The notes under the pieces are model-generated. The model was not told the DNA's origin. It made no database searches and saw only the letters and a list, made by a program, of their open reading frames with translations. Shown piece after piece: positions 25,598-34,833 of a stretch of DNA of 64,000 nt. Origin of the DNA: AP-15 sp963733945. Lineage in GTDB: Bacteria > Pseudomonadota > Alphaproteobacteria > ATCC43930 > CGMCC-115725. The position numbers and the translations under genes were made by a program. Position 1 is the first letter of the stretch, and each line of letters starts with the position of its first letter. The stretch lies in the NCBI GenBank assembly GCA_963733945.1, contig CAVTFD010000021.1:62001-126000 (forward strand). The letters are read 5' to 3'.

Positions 25598-26215
25598 CTC
25601 GGAGCCCTAAATCAGTTGCGGATCAATTACGGGTCAGCCGGGCTGTTTGCGCTTTCCGACGACCGCCAAAGCCGGTCCGTCGCCCACAATGTCCTTCAGC
25701 TGCCGGTCAAGAGGCGCGTCAGCATGAACGCCGACGGGCTCAGAGGGTTCCACCAAAGTTGTACGGCATGTTGCAAAAGGCCTCGATGCAAACAAAATGG
25801 ACACCGCCCCACTCAGTGGTTTCTCATACGAGACAGTTATACCTAACGCTGTTTCAGTACGCTGGGAAGCAGAATCAGGGTTAATTTTAGATGACACCGG
25901 TTCGAAGCCCGTGAACCTTAAGATTTCATGCGCAAGGTGACTTACCGCCGGCCGATCCGAGGGACGCTTCGTCAACCGCAGCCAGACAAAAGAGCAGAGG
26001 CACCCGATAGCCGGGCGGGTGATGCCGCTCGACGCAAGGGGCCGATGCCGCACCACTCCTTGTCTCTTGACCATCCCGCGGGGCGGAGCAGGATCGAACC
26101 GATCGCAACAACGTCGTTGAGGTCGATTGTGCCTTGCGCGATCGTGTCGAGCCGCCTCGCCGCGGGGCGTGCGTCGGGCCAACTCGGGCATCGGGCACGC
26201 CCGGCGGCGCGTTGG
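25598..26215. other. 618-base stretch without a supported gene
   Basis: Open frames here overlap each other on both strands and none shows a recognised domain. The part 25,750-25,930 is less GC-rich than its surroundings. One long in-frame extension of the next gene (from 25928) has low-complexity Arg/Ala-rich sequence and is unlikely to be translated. I saw no repeat, tRNA or mobile-element end. Confidence 0.4.
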
Positions 26216-26713
26216 ATGTGGCGCCAGGGCCGGTCGGCGGCGATCCTCGTTTTCGCCGCTTGGACTCTCCTCTGCGCGGCAGGCGCCGCCTCGGCAACCT
26301 TGCGGTTCCGCGCTGACGAGTGGGTCACCGAATGTGGCGGCAGCCTCGGCGGCGCCGCCGCCGACTGCTCGATCACGGTGCCGTTCTGGCAGACCGGGGA
26401 TGACGGCAAGGGCTCGTTCGCCCTCGTTGTTATGCTCGAAACCGGCAATATCGGAATTGTCGGTCAGCCCGTTCCGGTCAAAGCAGTGCTCCGTATCGAC
26501 AGAAATCCGCCGATCGAGTGCCGGGCGACACGATATTGCATCTTTCCGACGGCACAATCTCTCTCTGCCGTTAGAGAACTCGGGGTCGGCGCACTGGTGC
26601 TGATCGATGTCTTTACGACGCGATCACACTTTTCCTTCAGTCTGACCCCGAAGGGCTATCAGGCCGGGGTGGCGCAAATTCGTGCCTGGGGTTATCAAAT
26701 TCCGGGCGATTGA
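26216..26713 (+). CDS. Exported IalB-like hypothetical protein
   Basis: This 165-residue protein has a signal peptide (SAAILVFAAWTLLCAAGAASA) and a mature part reading RFRADEWVTECGG, AADCSITVPFWQ, CRATRYCIFPTAQSL and FSLTPKGYQAGVAQI. The Trp-Val-Thr-Glu-Cys opening, paired cysteines and a late F-x-L-x-x-x-G-Y/F region resemble the invasion-associated locus B (IalB) family common in Alphaproteobacteria, though the match is loose. Likely periplasmic with two disulfides. ATG at 26216 is chosen because it starts the signal peptide; no strong ribosome site is seen. Function unknown. Confidence 0.6.
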   Translation: MWRQGRSAAILVFAAWTLLCAAGAASATLRFRADEWVTECGGSLGGAAADCSITVPFWQTGDDGKGSFALVVMLETGNIGIVGQPVPVKAVLRIDRNPPIECRATRYCIFPTAQSLSAVRELGVGALVLIDVFTTRSHFSFSLTPKGYQAGVAQIRAWGYQIPGD

Positions 26714-27229
26714 CCGATCGAGGCAACGCCCGCGCCGCCGGGCTGCAAGATTGTTTTTTAGCTGTGGAGCAGCCTCAGTACCGGCAGCAGCAATGGCGTC
26801 CAGAGCAGAAGGGAAATAGCGAAAATGGCAAAGACCGCAGCCACCGGCGAGAGCCGGTCTTCCGTGTCCGATCGCTTCTGTCCACGGAAGCCCATTTATT
26901 TCGGAAGTGTAAATATCGGCCATGACGAAACACCTGGCAGGATGATCTACGATGAACACCTGAGAGATACGGTCGCCATAGCGTGCAGGCAATATAAAAC
27001 GCCTGTGATTTTATTTAGTTTTAGGCAATATCGACGAGAACTGGCCGGATAATCGCGCCCCATGGCGATGTGCTAGAATCGGTAATTACGCCAGAAAAAA
27101 TAGTGGACGGATTTTTGACGGTTCGCGGACATCTGATTGCTGCGCCGGTCGCCAATATGGTGGCCGCTCGATGGAGGGCACAGGGCCGCCCCGCCTGCCG
27201 AGCGCGTTCGATCGCAGACGGAGGGATCG
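26714..27229. other. 516-base stretch without a supported gene
   Basis: Apart from the possible terminator at 26728 I see no gene. Several short frames have no domain or ribosome site. The interval 26,880-27,060 is noticeably AT-richer than the rest and may hold regulatory sequence for the small gene at 27230. Confidence 0.4.
26728..26759 (+). terminator. Possible weak Rho-independent terminator after the IalB-like gene
   Basis: GCCCG (26728-26732) pairs with CGGGC (26739-26743) over a six-base loop. A run of six T follows at 26754-26759, separated from the stem by about ten bases. The stem is short and the T run distant, so it is weak. Confidence 0.3.
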
Positions 27230-27427
27230 GTGAACAGTGATGCCGTTTCCGAAAATCCTGTCTCCGAGGAGGGCCGCCAATGGGTCGCCTCGGTGGTTGC
27301 CGAACTATCGGCTGACGAGACCACCCCTCGGGTCAGCCGGCTCACTGCACTGATCGTAATGATCGCGTTGTCACTTGGAACTTGGGCCGCGATCTGGGCT
27401 GCTGTTGCCTCGTTCTGCCGGGGCTGA
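27230..27427 (+). CDS. Small single-pass membrane protein
   Basis: This 65-residue protein has a polar N-terminus (VNSDAVSENPVSEEGRQWVASV) and one hydrophobic span near the C-terminus (TALIVMIALSLGTWAAIWAAVAS). The start is GTG at 27230 with GGAGGG a few bases upstream; an earlier in-frame start at 27137 has no ribosome site. I know of no family. It is convergent with the wecC-wecB operon. An N-out or tail-anchored inner membrane location is likely. Confidence 0.6.
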   Translation: MNSDAVSENPVSEEGRQWVASVVAELSADETTPRVSRLTALIVMIALSLGTWAAIWAAVASFCRG

Positions 27428-27474
27428 GCGGAAGCGACGGCCGGCTCTCGCGGTTCTGCCGCCTGGTTGGGCCG

Positions 27475-28626
27475 TCAGCATAGGGCGGCGACGGCGGTCC
27501 GGTCTGCGCGGGTCCGCTCGATGCTGAGTCGCTCGGCCACGCGCCGGCTCGCTTGGCCGTCGCCATAGGGGTTGGCGACCCTGCTCATGCGGCGGTAGGT
27601 TTCGGGATCGTCGAGTAGCGCGCTCATCGTCTCGAACAACAGCCTCTCGTCGGTGCCGACGAGCTTGGCGAGACCTTGTTCCATCGCCTCGGGCCGCTCG
27701 GTCGCCTCGCGCGTCACCACCACCGGCTTGCCGAACGAGGGCGCTTCCTCCTGAATCCCGCCTGAATCAGTGACGACGAAGTGGCACCGCTTCAATAGAT
27801 GAACCAGTTCGGGATAATCGACCGGCGCGACCAGCAGAATGTTCTCGTGCCGGCGCATTGGCTCCGTCGCGCGCTGCACGTTCGGGTTCGGATGCACCGG
27901 AAAGACGATGCCGACATCGGGCCGCGCCGCAATCCGCGCCATTGCCGACGCGATCCGATCGAGCCCGCCGTCAAAATTCTCCCGGCGATGCCCGGTCATC
28001 AGGATGATCCGCTTGTCCGCGAAGCGTCCGCCCAGTAGCGAGCTGGCCCGAGCGCAGCGTTCGGGCCGAGCCTCGATCATGTCCGAGACCCAAAGCAGGG
28101 CGTCGATCCCGGTATTTCCGGTCACCAGAATGCGCCCTTCAGCTATCCCCTCGCGCAGCAGATGGTCGCGGGCCCGCGCCGTCGGCGCAAAATTTAGATC
28201 GGCGATGCGGGCGACGAGCCGGCGGTTCGCCTCCTCCGGCCACGGCGCATAGATGTCGCCGGTGCGCAGGCCGGCTTCGACATGCGCCACTGGGATCTTA
28301 TGATAAAAGGCGGCGAGCGCTCCGGCGAAGGTCGACGTCGTGTCGCCTTGCACGATGACCCGCTCGGGGCGCCAGCGGTCGAGCACCCCGCCGACCCCCG
28401 ACAGCACCGCCCCGGTCAGATAGGCGAGATCCTGGTCCGGTCGCATGACGTCGAGGTTCCAATCCGGCTGCAGTTGGAACAGTTCGAGAAACTGCGCCAA
28501 CATCTCGCGGTGCTGTCCGGTGACACAGATCTTGCATTCGAACTCGGGCCGCGCCGACAATTCGCGGATCACCGGCGCGAGCTTGATCGCTTCGGGTCGC
28601 GTGCCGAAGACGAACAGGATCCGCAT
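27475..28626 (-). CDS. wecB: UDP-N-acetylglucosamine 2-epimerase (non-hydrolysing)
   Basis: This 383-residue enzyme converts UDP-GlcNAc to UDP-ManNAc. It opens FVFGTRPEAIKLAPVI, has GDTTSTFAGALAAFY and HVEAGLRT near residue 95-120, TGHRRENF for the nucleotide, and DSGGIQEEAPSFGKPVVVTR, all family signatures with the known catalytic acids in those segments. Length is standard. Its start is seven bases after the wecC stop, so the two genes form an operon whose product is UDP-N-acetylmannosaminuronate for a surface polysaccharide. Confidence 0.95.
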   Translation of the reverse strand: MRILFVFGTRPEAIKLAPVIRELSARPEFECKICVTGQHREMLAQFLELFQLQPDWNLDVMRPDQDLAYLTGAVLSGVGGVLDRWRPERVIVQGDTTSTFAGALAAFYHKIPVAHVEAGLRTGDIYAPWPEEANRRLVARIADLNFAPTARARDHLLREGIAEGRILVTGNTGIDALLWVSDMIEARPERCARASSLLGGRFADKRIILMTGHRRENFDGGLDRIASAMARIAARPDVGIVFPVHPNPNVQRATEPMRRHENILLVAPVDYPELVHLLKRCHFVVTDSGGIQEEAPSFGKPVVVTREATERPEAMEQGLAKLVGTDERLLFETMSALLDDPETYRRMSRVANPYGDGQASRRVAERLSIERTRADRTAVAALC

Positions 28627-28633
28627 CCGCCGC

Positions 28634-29896
28634 TCAGCCCGAGCCGTGGGTCAGGCCGGTCGCATCGATAACGACTCGGCGGAGCAGCTCCTCCTGCGGG
28701 ATCCTGCGGAATGGCGAATGCGCGACCAGAATCGCGACGATATCGGCTTGGCGAACCGCCGCGATCGTTTCGCACAGCGCGACGTTCGAGAATTCCGCCA
28801 GCTCCGCGGGCAGGGCGCGCAAATTCGGATCGGCCACCAGGATTCGTTCTGGCCCGCCGCGCGCTAGTTGCGCCACGATCGCGATTGCCGGGCTCTCGCG
28901 CAGATCGTCGACATCGGGCTTGTAGGTCAGCCCGAGACACGCGACGACCGGATGCTTGAAGCGCTCGGCCCGTTCGCGGATCTGCGCTGCGACAAACCCC
29001 GGCTTGGCATCGTTGACCTCGCGGGCGGTGCGGATCAGCCGCGACCGCTCCGGCGCGGAGGAGATGATGAACCACGGATCGACCGCGATACAGTGGCCGC
29101 CTACCCCCGCGCCCGGCTGTAATATCGCCACGCGCGGGTGGCGATTGGCCAGCTCGATGACCTGCCAAACATTGAGCCCGAGTTGATCGCAGATCAGCGA
29201 CAATTCATTGGCAAAGGCGATGTTGACGTCCCGATAAGCGTTCTCGACCAGCTTGACCAGCTCCGCCGTCGGCGCGTTCGTGCGGAACGGCTTTCCCTGC
29301 AAGAATACCCGGTACACCGCCTCGGCGTGCTCGGCGCAGGCCTCTGTCATCCCGCCGATGATGCGGTCGTTCTCGATCAGCTCGCGGACCATGCGCCCGG
29401 GCAACACCCGCTCCGGGCAATGCGCGACGTGCACGTCGAGTGGCTCGGTATGGTGCGCCGGCGGAAAGCGTAAATCGGGCCGCAACCGGGCAAGGCGCTT
29501 TGCCAGCCGCGCCGTGGTCCCCACCGGCGAGGTTGATTCAAGGATCACGACGTTGCCCGAGGCGAGCAGCGGGGCGATTGCATCCGCCGCCGCGTCGACA
29601 TAGCCGAGGTTGGGCGAGCGGTCGTCGTTGAACGGGGTCGGAACCGCGATAATGAACGCATCCGCCGGCTCCGGCCGGGCGGTGGCGCGCAGCTTGCCGA
29701 GGGTGGTCGCGGCGCGCAGCAGCATATCGAGATCGGGCTCGGGGAAATAAGGTTGCCCGGCATTGACCGCGGCGACCACGCACGGATTGATGTCGACCCC
29801 GACCACCTCGATCCCGCGGCTGGCCAACGTTGCCGCGGTCGGCAGGCCGATATAGCCCAGGCCGACGACACAGACAGTCTTGACCGGGTACTCCAT
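28634..29896 (-). CDS. wecC: UDP-N-acetyl-D-mannosamine dehydrogenase
   Basis: This 420-residue NAD-dependent enzyme oxidises UDP-ManNAc twice to UDP-ManNAcA. VVGLGYIGLPTAATLASRG is the NAD site; AHCPERVLPGRM and NDRIIGG mark the central domain; the catalytic cysteine is in GVGGHCIAVDPWFI; the C-domain has CLGLTYKPDVDDLRESPA. It is the first gene of a two-gene operon with wecB. Other polysaccharide genes of the window (galU, phosphomannomutase, GT9) lie kilobases away, so they are not one locus. Confidence 0.95.
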   Translation of the reverse strand: MEYPVKTVCVVGLGYIGLPTAATLASRGIEVVGVDINPCVVAAVNAGQPYFPEPDLDMLLRAATTLGKLRATARPEPADAFIIAVPTPFNDDRSPNLGYVDAAADAIAPLLASGNVVILESTSPVGTTARLAKRLARLRPDLRFPPAHHTEPLDVHVAHCPERVLPGRMVRELIENDRIIGGMTEACAEHAEAVYRVFLQGKPFRTNAPTAELVKLVENAYRDVNIAFANELSLICDQLGLNVWQVIELANRHPRVAILQPGAGVGGHCIAVDPWFIISSAPERSRLIRTAREVNDAKPGFVAAQIRERAERFKHPVVACLGLTYKPDVDDLRESPAIAIVAQLARGGPERILVADPNLRALPAELAEFSNVALCETIAAVRQADIVAILVAHSPFRRIPQEELLRRVVIDATGLTHGSG

Positions 29897-30201
29897 GCAG
29901 GGCGCGCCTAAATCTAATCCGCGGTTCGGCCCGAACTATCGCACCCGGCGATTTGGGGCAAAGCCATCAATACCCGACAGGCAGCGTCATGGCAAGTGTA
30001 GGTCACCGCTGATCGTCGTTAACGGGGTACGACAACATCCCTCGGATTAATTGACCGGCGGTGCTCAACCTTTCACAAAAGTAAAGGCGCTGCTGCGGCA
30101 ACTTGAACTCGAACGTTCGCCATTCCCCCTGGGCAGTGATTTTCACTTGGCCCGGCCGCGACCAAGACGTAGCCTGTGGCGTCGCATGAAAGGAGCACCC
30201 C
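29897..30201. other. 305-base divergent intergenic region
   Basis: It separates wecC (minus) from the cupin gene (plus) and so should hold two promoters. The AAAGGAG at 30188-30194 serves the cupin start. A few AT-rich words near 30,040-30,080 could be promoter elements; I cannot assign them. No gene is supported. Confidence 0.4.
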
Positions 30202-30738
30202 ATGGTCGACAAACCGGACGCTCCGACAATCGAAGAGCATTTATTTGCCGATGACGGCCACGTCCCAAACAACCCGCGCCTGCCGCTGATCGTCTATCGC
30301 GGCGCGCTCGTCACCGGCCCCGGTGCTGCTTCCGCCTGCGAGGCGCGGTTCGCCGGCAATGGCTGGAGCGGAGGATGGCGTGCCGGGATCTACGCGTACC
30401 ATCACTATCACAGCACCGCGCATGAAGTGCTGGGCATCGTCGCCGGCTCGGCTCGGGTGCGGCTCGGCGGCGAGAATGGTGAGATCGTCGAGGTGCATGC
30501 CGGCGACGTTGTCGTGATCCCCGCCGGGGTCGCTCATAAGAGCGAAGGTGCTAGCCCCGACCTGCTCGTCGTCGGCGCCTATCCGGGCGGCCACGGACCC
30601 GACATGCGCGTGCCGGGGGCAGGCGAGCGCGAGCGGGCGCTGGCCAACATCGCCGCGGTTCCGCTGCCCACGACCGACCCGATCTGCGGCAAATCTGGGC
30701 CGCTGCTCGAGCGCTGGGTAGCCGCCTCTCGGCACTGA
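30202..30738 (+). CDS. Cupin domain protein (YjlB-like)
   Basis: This 178-residue single-cupin protein has the first cupin motif in YAYHHYHSTAHEVLGIVAGSARV (His, His, Glu metal ligands) and the second in GDVVVIPAGVAHKSEGASPD. It has the long form of the YjlB family, with an N-terminal segment (HVPNNPRLPLIVYRGAL) and a tail typical of it. The role is unknown; many relatives sit near sugar or redox genes. ATG at 30202 with AAAGGAG upstream. Convergent with the lipoprotein gene. Confidence 0.88.
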   Translation: MVDKPDAPTIEEHLFADDGHVPNNPRLPLIVYRGALVTGPGAASACEARFAGNGWSGGWRAGIYAYHHYHSTAHEVLGIVAGSARVRLGGENGEIVEVHAGDVVVIPAGVAHKSEGASPDLLVVGAYPGGHGPDMRVPGAGERERALANIAAVPLPTTDPICGKSGPLLERWVAASRH

Positions 30739-30740
30739 AC

Positions 30741-31121
30741 CTACAGGCAGCTCCCGGTATAGACGACATCGCCGCCGTTGCCGAAATAGGCCGGAGCGGA
30801 GGGCGCGACTGCGGGGACGACGGATCCCGGGGTCCCAGCCAGAGCGGTTGACTGCGGCGGGATAACCAGGCTGCGCTGGTAGACGACGTAACCGCCGCGG
30901 CACATTCCTTGCGCGCCCAGAGTTTGCGCCAGCCAGACGCGGCGGATCCGTTCGGCCGCGCCGTCGCTGTTCGGGGTCATGACCGTGTTGGTGCCGGCGC
31001 TGTACGTGAAGCTGCCGTTGGCGCCGGCCGAAAAGCTCTGCACACGCACCTGGTCGTTGCAGCCGCCCAGCGAAGCGAGCGAGACCAAAGAAACAAGACA
31101 GGCGAGGGCCGGCACACGCAT
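30741..31121 (-). CDS. Small lipoprotein, hypothetical
   Basis: This 126-residue protein has a lipoprotein signal (MRVPALACLVSLVSLASLGGC) with Cys21 in a lipobox. The mature part is Ser/Gly/Pro-rich and contains two further cysteines (in GMCRGGYVV and YTGSCL) that may pair. No family recognised. The ATG at 31121 is chosen to begin the signal; the frame extends upstream to 31241 but without signal character. It is convergent with the cupin gene, separated by two bases. Confidence 0.7.
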   Translation of the reverse strand: MRVPALACLVSLVSLASLGGCNDQVRVQSFSAGANGSFTYSAGTNTVMTPNSDGAAERIRRVWLAQTLGAQGMCRGGYVVYQRSLVIPPQSTALAGTPGSVVPAVAPSAPAYFGNGGDVVYTGSCL

Positions 31122-31276
31122 CGGGCGGGTTTCCTGATCAGCTTTGTCCCTGTCTTCCCTCATTCCGGGCGCCGAAGCAAGCCGCGCCGGCGACGGCGCG
31201 TTGCGGCGGGGACGCTTTGCCGGATAGGTTATGACCCGCAAGACGGCGACCCGCGAGGTCGCGAGGAGAGCGATCG

Positions 31277-32122
31277 ATGAACTACAAGGATCTGGTGGTG
31301 GTGCTCAATTCGGCGGCCGACACACCTGGGCGCATCACCTTAGCCGCCGCACTGGCCGAGCGCTTTGCGGCGCATCTGATCGGGCTCTACCCGATTCCCA
31401 ACATCGAACTCCCGATGCGCGCCGGTTATCCCGATCTGGCGGTCCTCGAACCGGTCTATCGCGAGTGGCGCGAGCGGGCGTTGAAGCAGGCCGGGGAGCT
31501 GCGTCAAGCGTTTGAACATGCGGCTCAGCTGCATGGAGTATCGACCGAGTGGCGTGCAGTTGCCGAGGGTGAAGAAGCCGATCCGGCTCTGCATGCGCGC
31601 TATAGCGATTTGACGATCCTCGGCCAACGCGACCCCGACAGTGACGAAATGGCGCTGATCCGCCCGCGCCCGGAGCGGGTGACGCTGGCTTCCGGCCGGC
31701 CGATCCTGGTCGTGCCCTATGCCGGCCATTTCGAAGCGATCGGAAAATGCGTGCTGGTGGCCTGGGATGCGAGCCGGGAGGCGGCCCGTGCGGTCGCCGA
31801 CGCGATGCCGCTATTGGCGGCGGCCGATGCCGTGACCGTGCTGGCGGTCGACCCGCAGCCGGGACCGGACGGGCACGGTGAGATCCCCGGCGCCGACATC
31901 GCGCTGCATCTCGCCCGCCACGACGTCAAGGCGCAGGTCGAGCGCACCGTCTCCGCCGGCGTCCCAATCGGCGAATTGCTGTTGTCGCGCGCCGCCGATC
32001 TCGGCGCCGATTTGTTGGTGATGGGCGCCTACGGCCATTCGCGCGTCCGCGAGTTGCTGCTCGGCGGCGCCACCCGCTCGATCCTCGCCAGCATGACTAT
32101 CCCGGTGCTGATGTCGCATTGA
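31277..32122 (+). CDS. Universal stress protein (tandem Usp domains)
   Basis: This 281-residue protein contains two UspA-fold halves: residues ~1-145 and ~150-281. The second has the ATP-binding signature MGAYGHSRVRELLLGGATRSIL near the end, the first a degenerate version. Tandem Usp proteins respond to starvation or membrane stress in the cytoplasm. AGGAGAG lies nine bases before the ATG. It is alone on its strand, downstream of the lipoprotein gene. Binding of nucleotide only by the second half is inferred. Confidence 0.9.
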   Translation: MNYKDLVVVLNSAADTPGRITLAAALAERFAAHLIGLYPIPNIELPMRAGYPDLAVLEPVYREWRERALKQAGELRQAFEHAAQLHGVSTEWRAVAEGEEADPALHARYSDLTILGQRDPDSDEMALIRPRPERVTLASGRPILVVPYAGHFEAIGKCVLVAWDASREAARAVADAMPLLAAADAVTVLAVDPQPGPDGHGEIPGADIALHLARHDVKAQVERTVSAGVPIGELLLSRAADLGADLLVMGAYGHSRVRELLLGGATRSILASMTIPVLMSH

Positions 32123-32225
32123 GGATGGGTCGCGGCGTCGGGATTCGGCCCCACCCTCTAATTCGAGGCTCTCGGCGCTTGGGAGCGGGTCCCGGTTTTG
32201 CCGGGACGACGCCATCCTTCGGAAT

Positions 32226-33467
32226 TTACTCCGCTGCCTGCGGCATTTGCTTGATGTCGGTCGAATAGCGCAGATGCACCGGGGCGTCGGCTTCGAACGG
32301 GTCGGTCAGGCCGAGTTCCTTGCCGTATTCGCGCATCGCCGGCATGACTTCCTGGCCGAGCAGTCGGATGCAAGTCCGCGCGTCCTCGTTGCTGACGTTG
32401 CCGTCATTGCCCCACAGCCCATAGATGCTCGGGCGGGTCTCTTCGAGAACGTGGCGCAGTTTCGGGATGACCGTTTTCGGCGTGCCATAGATGACCCGCC
32501 CGTCAGCGACCTGCTTTTCGAAGGTGGGCCGGCCGCGCGGGCTCTCCGCCCGTCCGACCGCGAACTCGACAAAATTCCGCCGAAACTCGGGCGAGAAATA
32601 GCCCGCCGGGTTCGACCATACCGGATGGGCGAGGCCGGTGAATTCGCCCTGCATCCACAGGAACTGGCGGGCGTTCTTCTCCGCCTTTTCTTCGCTGTCG
32701 GAGACGTGGACCTGCTGGAGATAGCCGCGGTTCTGCGGCCCCGCCTCATAGCCGACCTCGCGCGCGACCTCGTCATAGAGCTTCCAGATATTCTTGGTCG
32801 CCTCGATCGAGGTGTTGAGCGCGATATAGGGATAGCGCTGCTTAGCCGCCCAGATGATCGTTTCCTTGCTCAGCACGCCCGGGATCCACACCCGCGGATA
32901 GGGCTTTTGCAGCGGCACTGCCCACGGGTTGACGACGCGGTGCTGATAGTGAGTGCCTTCCCAGCGAAACGGTCCTTGCCGGGTCCAGGCGGCGACGACC
33001 AGGTCGTGCGCCTCCTCGAAGCGCTCGCGGTTGTAGGCCGGGCTGACCCCATTGGCGAGCTGCTCCTGGCCGCCGCCGCGCACAAACCCCGAAACCAGCC
33101 GCCCGCGCGAGATCATGTCGATCATCGCCAATTCCTCGGCAAGCCGCACCGGGTTCTCGGCCAAGGGCAGCGGGTTGCCGAGCAGTACGATCTTCGCCTT
33201 CTTGGTTACAGCGGCGAGGATCGCGGCGAAGATGTTGCACTTGGCCTGCATGCAGAACGGCGCATTGTGGTGCTCGTTCAACATGAAGCCTTCGACGCCC
33301 ATTTCCTCGGCGTAAATATATTGCTCAAGGTATTCATTGTAGAGTCGGCTGCCGGCAACCGGATCGTAATATTTATTCGAGAACATCAGAGCGGTAGCGC
33401 CGAATTCTAGGCCGATATCGGCCGGATAGGCGGACATGGGCTGCTCGGTGAAATACATCACATGCAT
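32226..33467 (-). CDS. Luciferase-like (LLM) flavin-dependent monooxygenase
   Basis: This 413-residue TIM-barrel protein has EEMGVEGFMLNEHHNAPFCMQ, then VVLLGNPLPLAENPVRLAEELAMIDMISRGRLVSGFVRGGG, the hallmark of the bacterial luciferase superfamily. It is longer than most LLM proteins, with a C-terminal extension (DAPVHLRYSTDIKQ). Such enzymes use FMNH2 or F420 and O2 on varied substrates. Strong AGGAGGA before the ATG at 33467. It lies 54 bases downstream of an alpha/beta hydrolase gene on the same strand, so the two are probably an operon; many such pairs degrade esters or ketones. Confidence 0.9.
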   Translation of the reverse strand: MHVMYFTEQPMSAYPADIGLEFGATALMFSNKYYDPVAGSRLYNEYLEQYIYAEEMGVEGFMLNEHHNAPFCMQAKCNIFAAILAAVTKKAKIVLLGNPLPLAENPVRLAEELAMIDMISRGRLVSGFVRGGGQEQLANGVSPAYNRERFEEAHDLVVAAWTRQGPFRWEGTHYQHRVVNPWAVPLQKPYPRVWIPGVLSKETIIWAAKQRYPYIALNTSIEATKNIWKLYDEVAREVGYEAGPQNRGYLQQVHVSDSEEKAEKNARQFLWMQGEFTGLAHPVWSNPAGYFSPEFRRNFVEFAVGRAESPRGRPTFEKQVADGRVIYGTPKTVIPKLRHVLEETRPSIYGLWGNDGNVSNEDARTCIRLLGQEVMPAMREYGKELGLTDPFEADAPVHLRYSTDIKQMPQAAE

Positions 33468-33521
33468 GGCTTCCTCCTGTTCCTCTCGCCCCGCGCCGCG
33501 CGAACGCGACGCAGGCGTCCC

Positions 33522-34307
33522 TCAATTCTCGGCAATGAAGCTGCTGACGAGCCGCGCCAGCGCTTCGGGCTGCTCCATGTCGACGCAATGCCCCGATGCG
33601 GGCACGATTTCGAACCGTGCCTTGGGCAAGGCCGCCGCATAAAGTTCGCCGGCGCTCCGCGGCACGATCTTGTCGTCGTCGCCCCAAACGACCAATGCCG
33701 GAGCCCTCACCCCACCCAACAGATGCGGCAAGGTCTGGCTGTACATGTACGGCTTCCAGGCGATCCGGAAGCACATCTCGCGGCAGAGATCCCAATCGAC
33801 CAGCTGGTCCGTCGACACGTCGCCGTAGATGCGCGCGAATGCCGCCTGATCGTGAAACCCGGCCTGGGCATAGTCGAGATAAGAGATGATCGCCTGGTCG
33901 AGGATGTCGCCCTCAGGCGGCTTCAACCCCATCGCTCCGACCAGAACCAGGCGATGCAGCGCGGTCGGCGCCATCGTCGCCATCTCGGCGGCGATCCACC
34001 CGCCAAAGCCGAGCCCGACCACCGAGGCCCGTTCGATCCCGAGGTCGGACAACAGCCATTGATAGATCACGGCGACGTCGCGGACACTGCGCAGCCATTG
34101 CGGTCGTTCGGATTTGCCGTAGCCCGGGTGGTGCGGAACGATCACGTCGAAGCGGTTCGCCAGCGCGTCGTAAAACTCGAGCTGATCGGGACTGCCAATA
34201 TCGTGATGCAACACCACAACCGGGCGGCCGCTGCCGGCGCGCGCGAAGTGCAGCTTGCCTCCGGCCACCTCGACCTCGCTGCGGGTCCAGTCCGTGCCCA
34301 TCGCCAT
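33522..34307 (-). CDS. Alpha/beta hydrolase-fold protein lacking the nucleophile Ser
   Basis: This 261-residue alpha/beta hydrolase fold has VVLHHDIGSPDQLEFYDAL, HHPGYGKSE, the elbow VVGLGFGGWIAAEMA and the acid and histidine in VVWGDDDKIVP and PASGHCVDMEQPE. At the nucleophile position the motif G-x-S-x-G reads G98-L-G100-F-G102, so Ser is Gly; check of both strands gives GGC here. It may bind a ligand rather than hydrolyse it, or use another group. ATG at 34307 has GAGAGGAG upstream. It leads the LLM monooxygenase gene. Confidence 0.85.
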   Translation of the reverse strand: MAMGTDWTRSEVEVAGGKLHFARAGSGRPVVVLHHDIGSPDQLEFYDALANRFDVIVPHHPGYGKSERPQWLRSVRDVAVIYQWLLSDLGIERASVVGLGFGGWIAAEMATMAPTALHRLVLVGAMGLKPPEGDILDQAIISYLDYAQAGFHDQAAFARIYGDVSTDQLVDWDLCREMCFRIAWKPYMYSQTLPHLLGGVRAPALVVWGDDDKIVPRSAGELYAAALPKARFEIVPASGHCVDMEQPEALARLVSSFIAEN

Positions 34308-34506
34308 CGCCACTCCTCTCCCGATAGCCCGTATTGTAGCGTAGCGCCGCGCCCGCCGAACCCGCAACCGAGCGTTTGATCATTGCAGGGTTGCGTAATA
34401 GTAAGCCTGTGAGATCATAAGTACGCTCACTGTGCTTGCTGCGTCGTCCTTCCGACCCGAGAGGCGATTCGGCCAGGCTTGAGCGCCCCACCCAACGGAG
34501 AAAATC

Positions 34507-34833
34507 ATGCTGGTTGTCACCACCGAAAATATCGCCGGCCACCAGGTAACGGAGATTAGGGGCCAATGCTTTGGAGTCGTTGTCAGGAGCCGCGGCCTCG
34601 GTGGCAACATCATGGCCGGGCTGCGCTCGATCGTCGGCGGCGAGATCCACGAATACACCCTGCTGCTCGAGGAGGCGCGGCGCCACGCGATCGACCGCCT
34701 GGTCGAAAACGCGACCGCCATGGGCGCCAACGCGATCCTGATGATGCGCTTCAATTCCGCCGAGATCGGCCAAACAATGAGCGAGATCGTCGCATACGGG
34801 ACGGCGGCCGTCGTTGAGCCCCTGCCCGGATGA
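34507..34833 (+). CDS. YbjQ family heavy-metal-binding-domain protein
   Basis: This 108-residue protein matches the YbjQ/DUF74 family in length and motifs: MLVVTTENIAGHQVTE, GQCFGVVVRSRGLGGNIMAGLRSIVGGEI, TLLLEEARRHAIDRLVENATAMGANAILMMRF and the C-terminal TMSEIVAYGTAAVVEP. It forms pentamers in relatives, and its function is uncertain. GGAGA lies before the ATG. The stop overlaps the next start (ATGA), so the two genes are coupled. Confidence 0.93.
   Translation: MLVVTTENIAGHQVTEIRGQCFGVVVRSRGLGGNIMAGLRSIVGGEIHEYTLLLEEARRHAIDRLVENATAMGANAILMMRFNSAEIGQTMSEIVAYGTAAVVEPLPG

Noticed and set aside
26075..26150. tRNA on the minus strand (GGTTCGATCC-like T arm near 26,090)
   Set aside because: The T stem and acceptor arms do not pair and no anticodon arm forms.
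25972..26448. 158-codon minus-strand frame around the IalB-like gene
   Set aside because: No family recognised and it overlaps the better-supported exported protein; no ribosome site.
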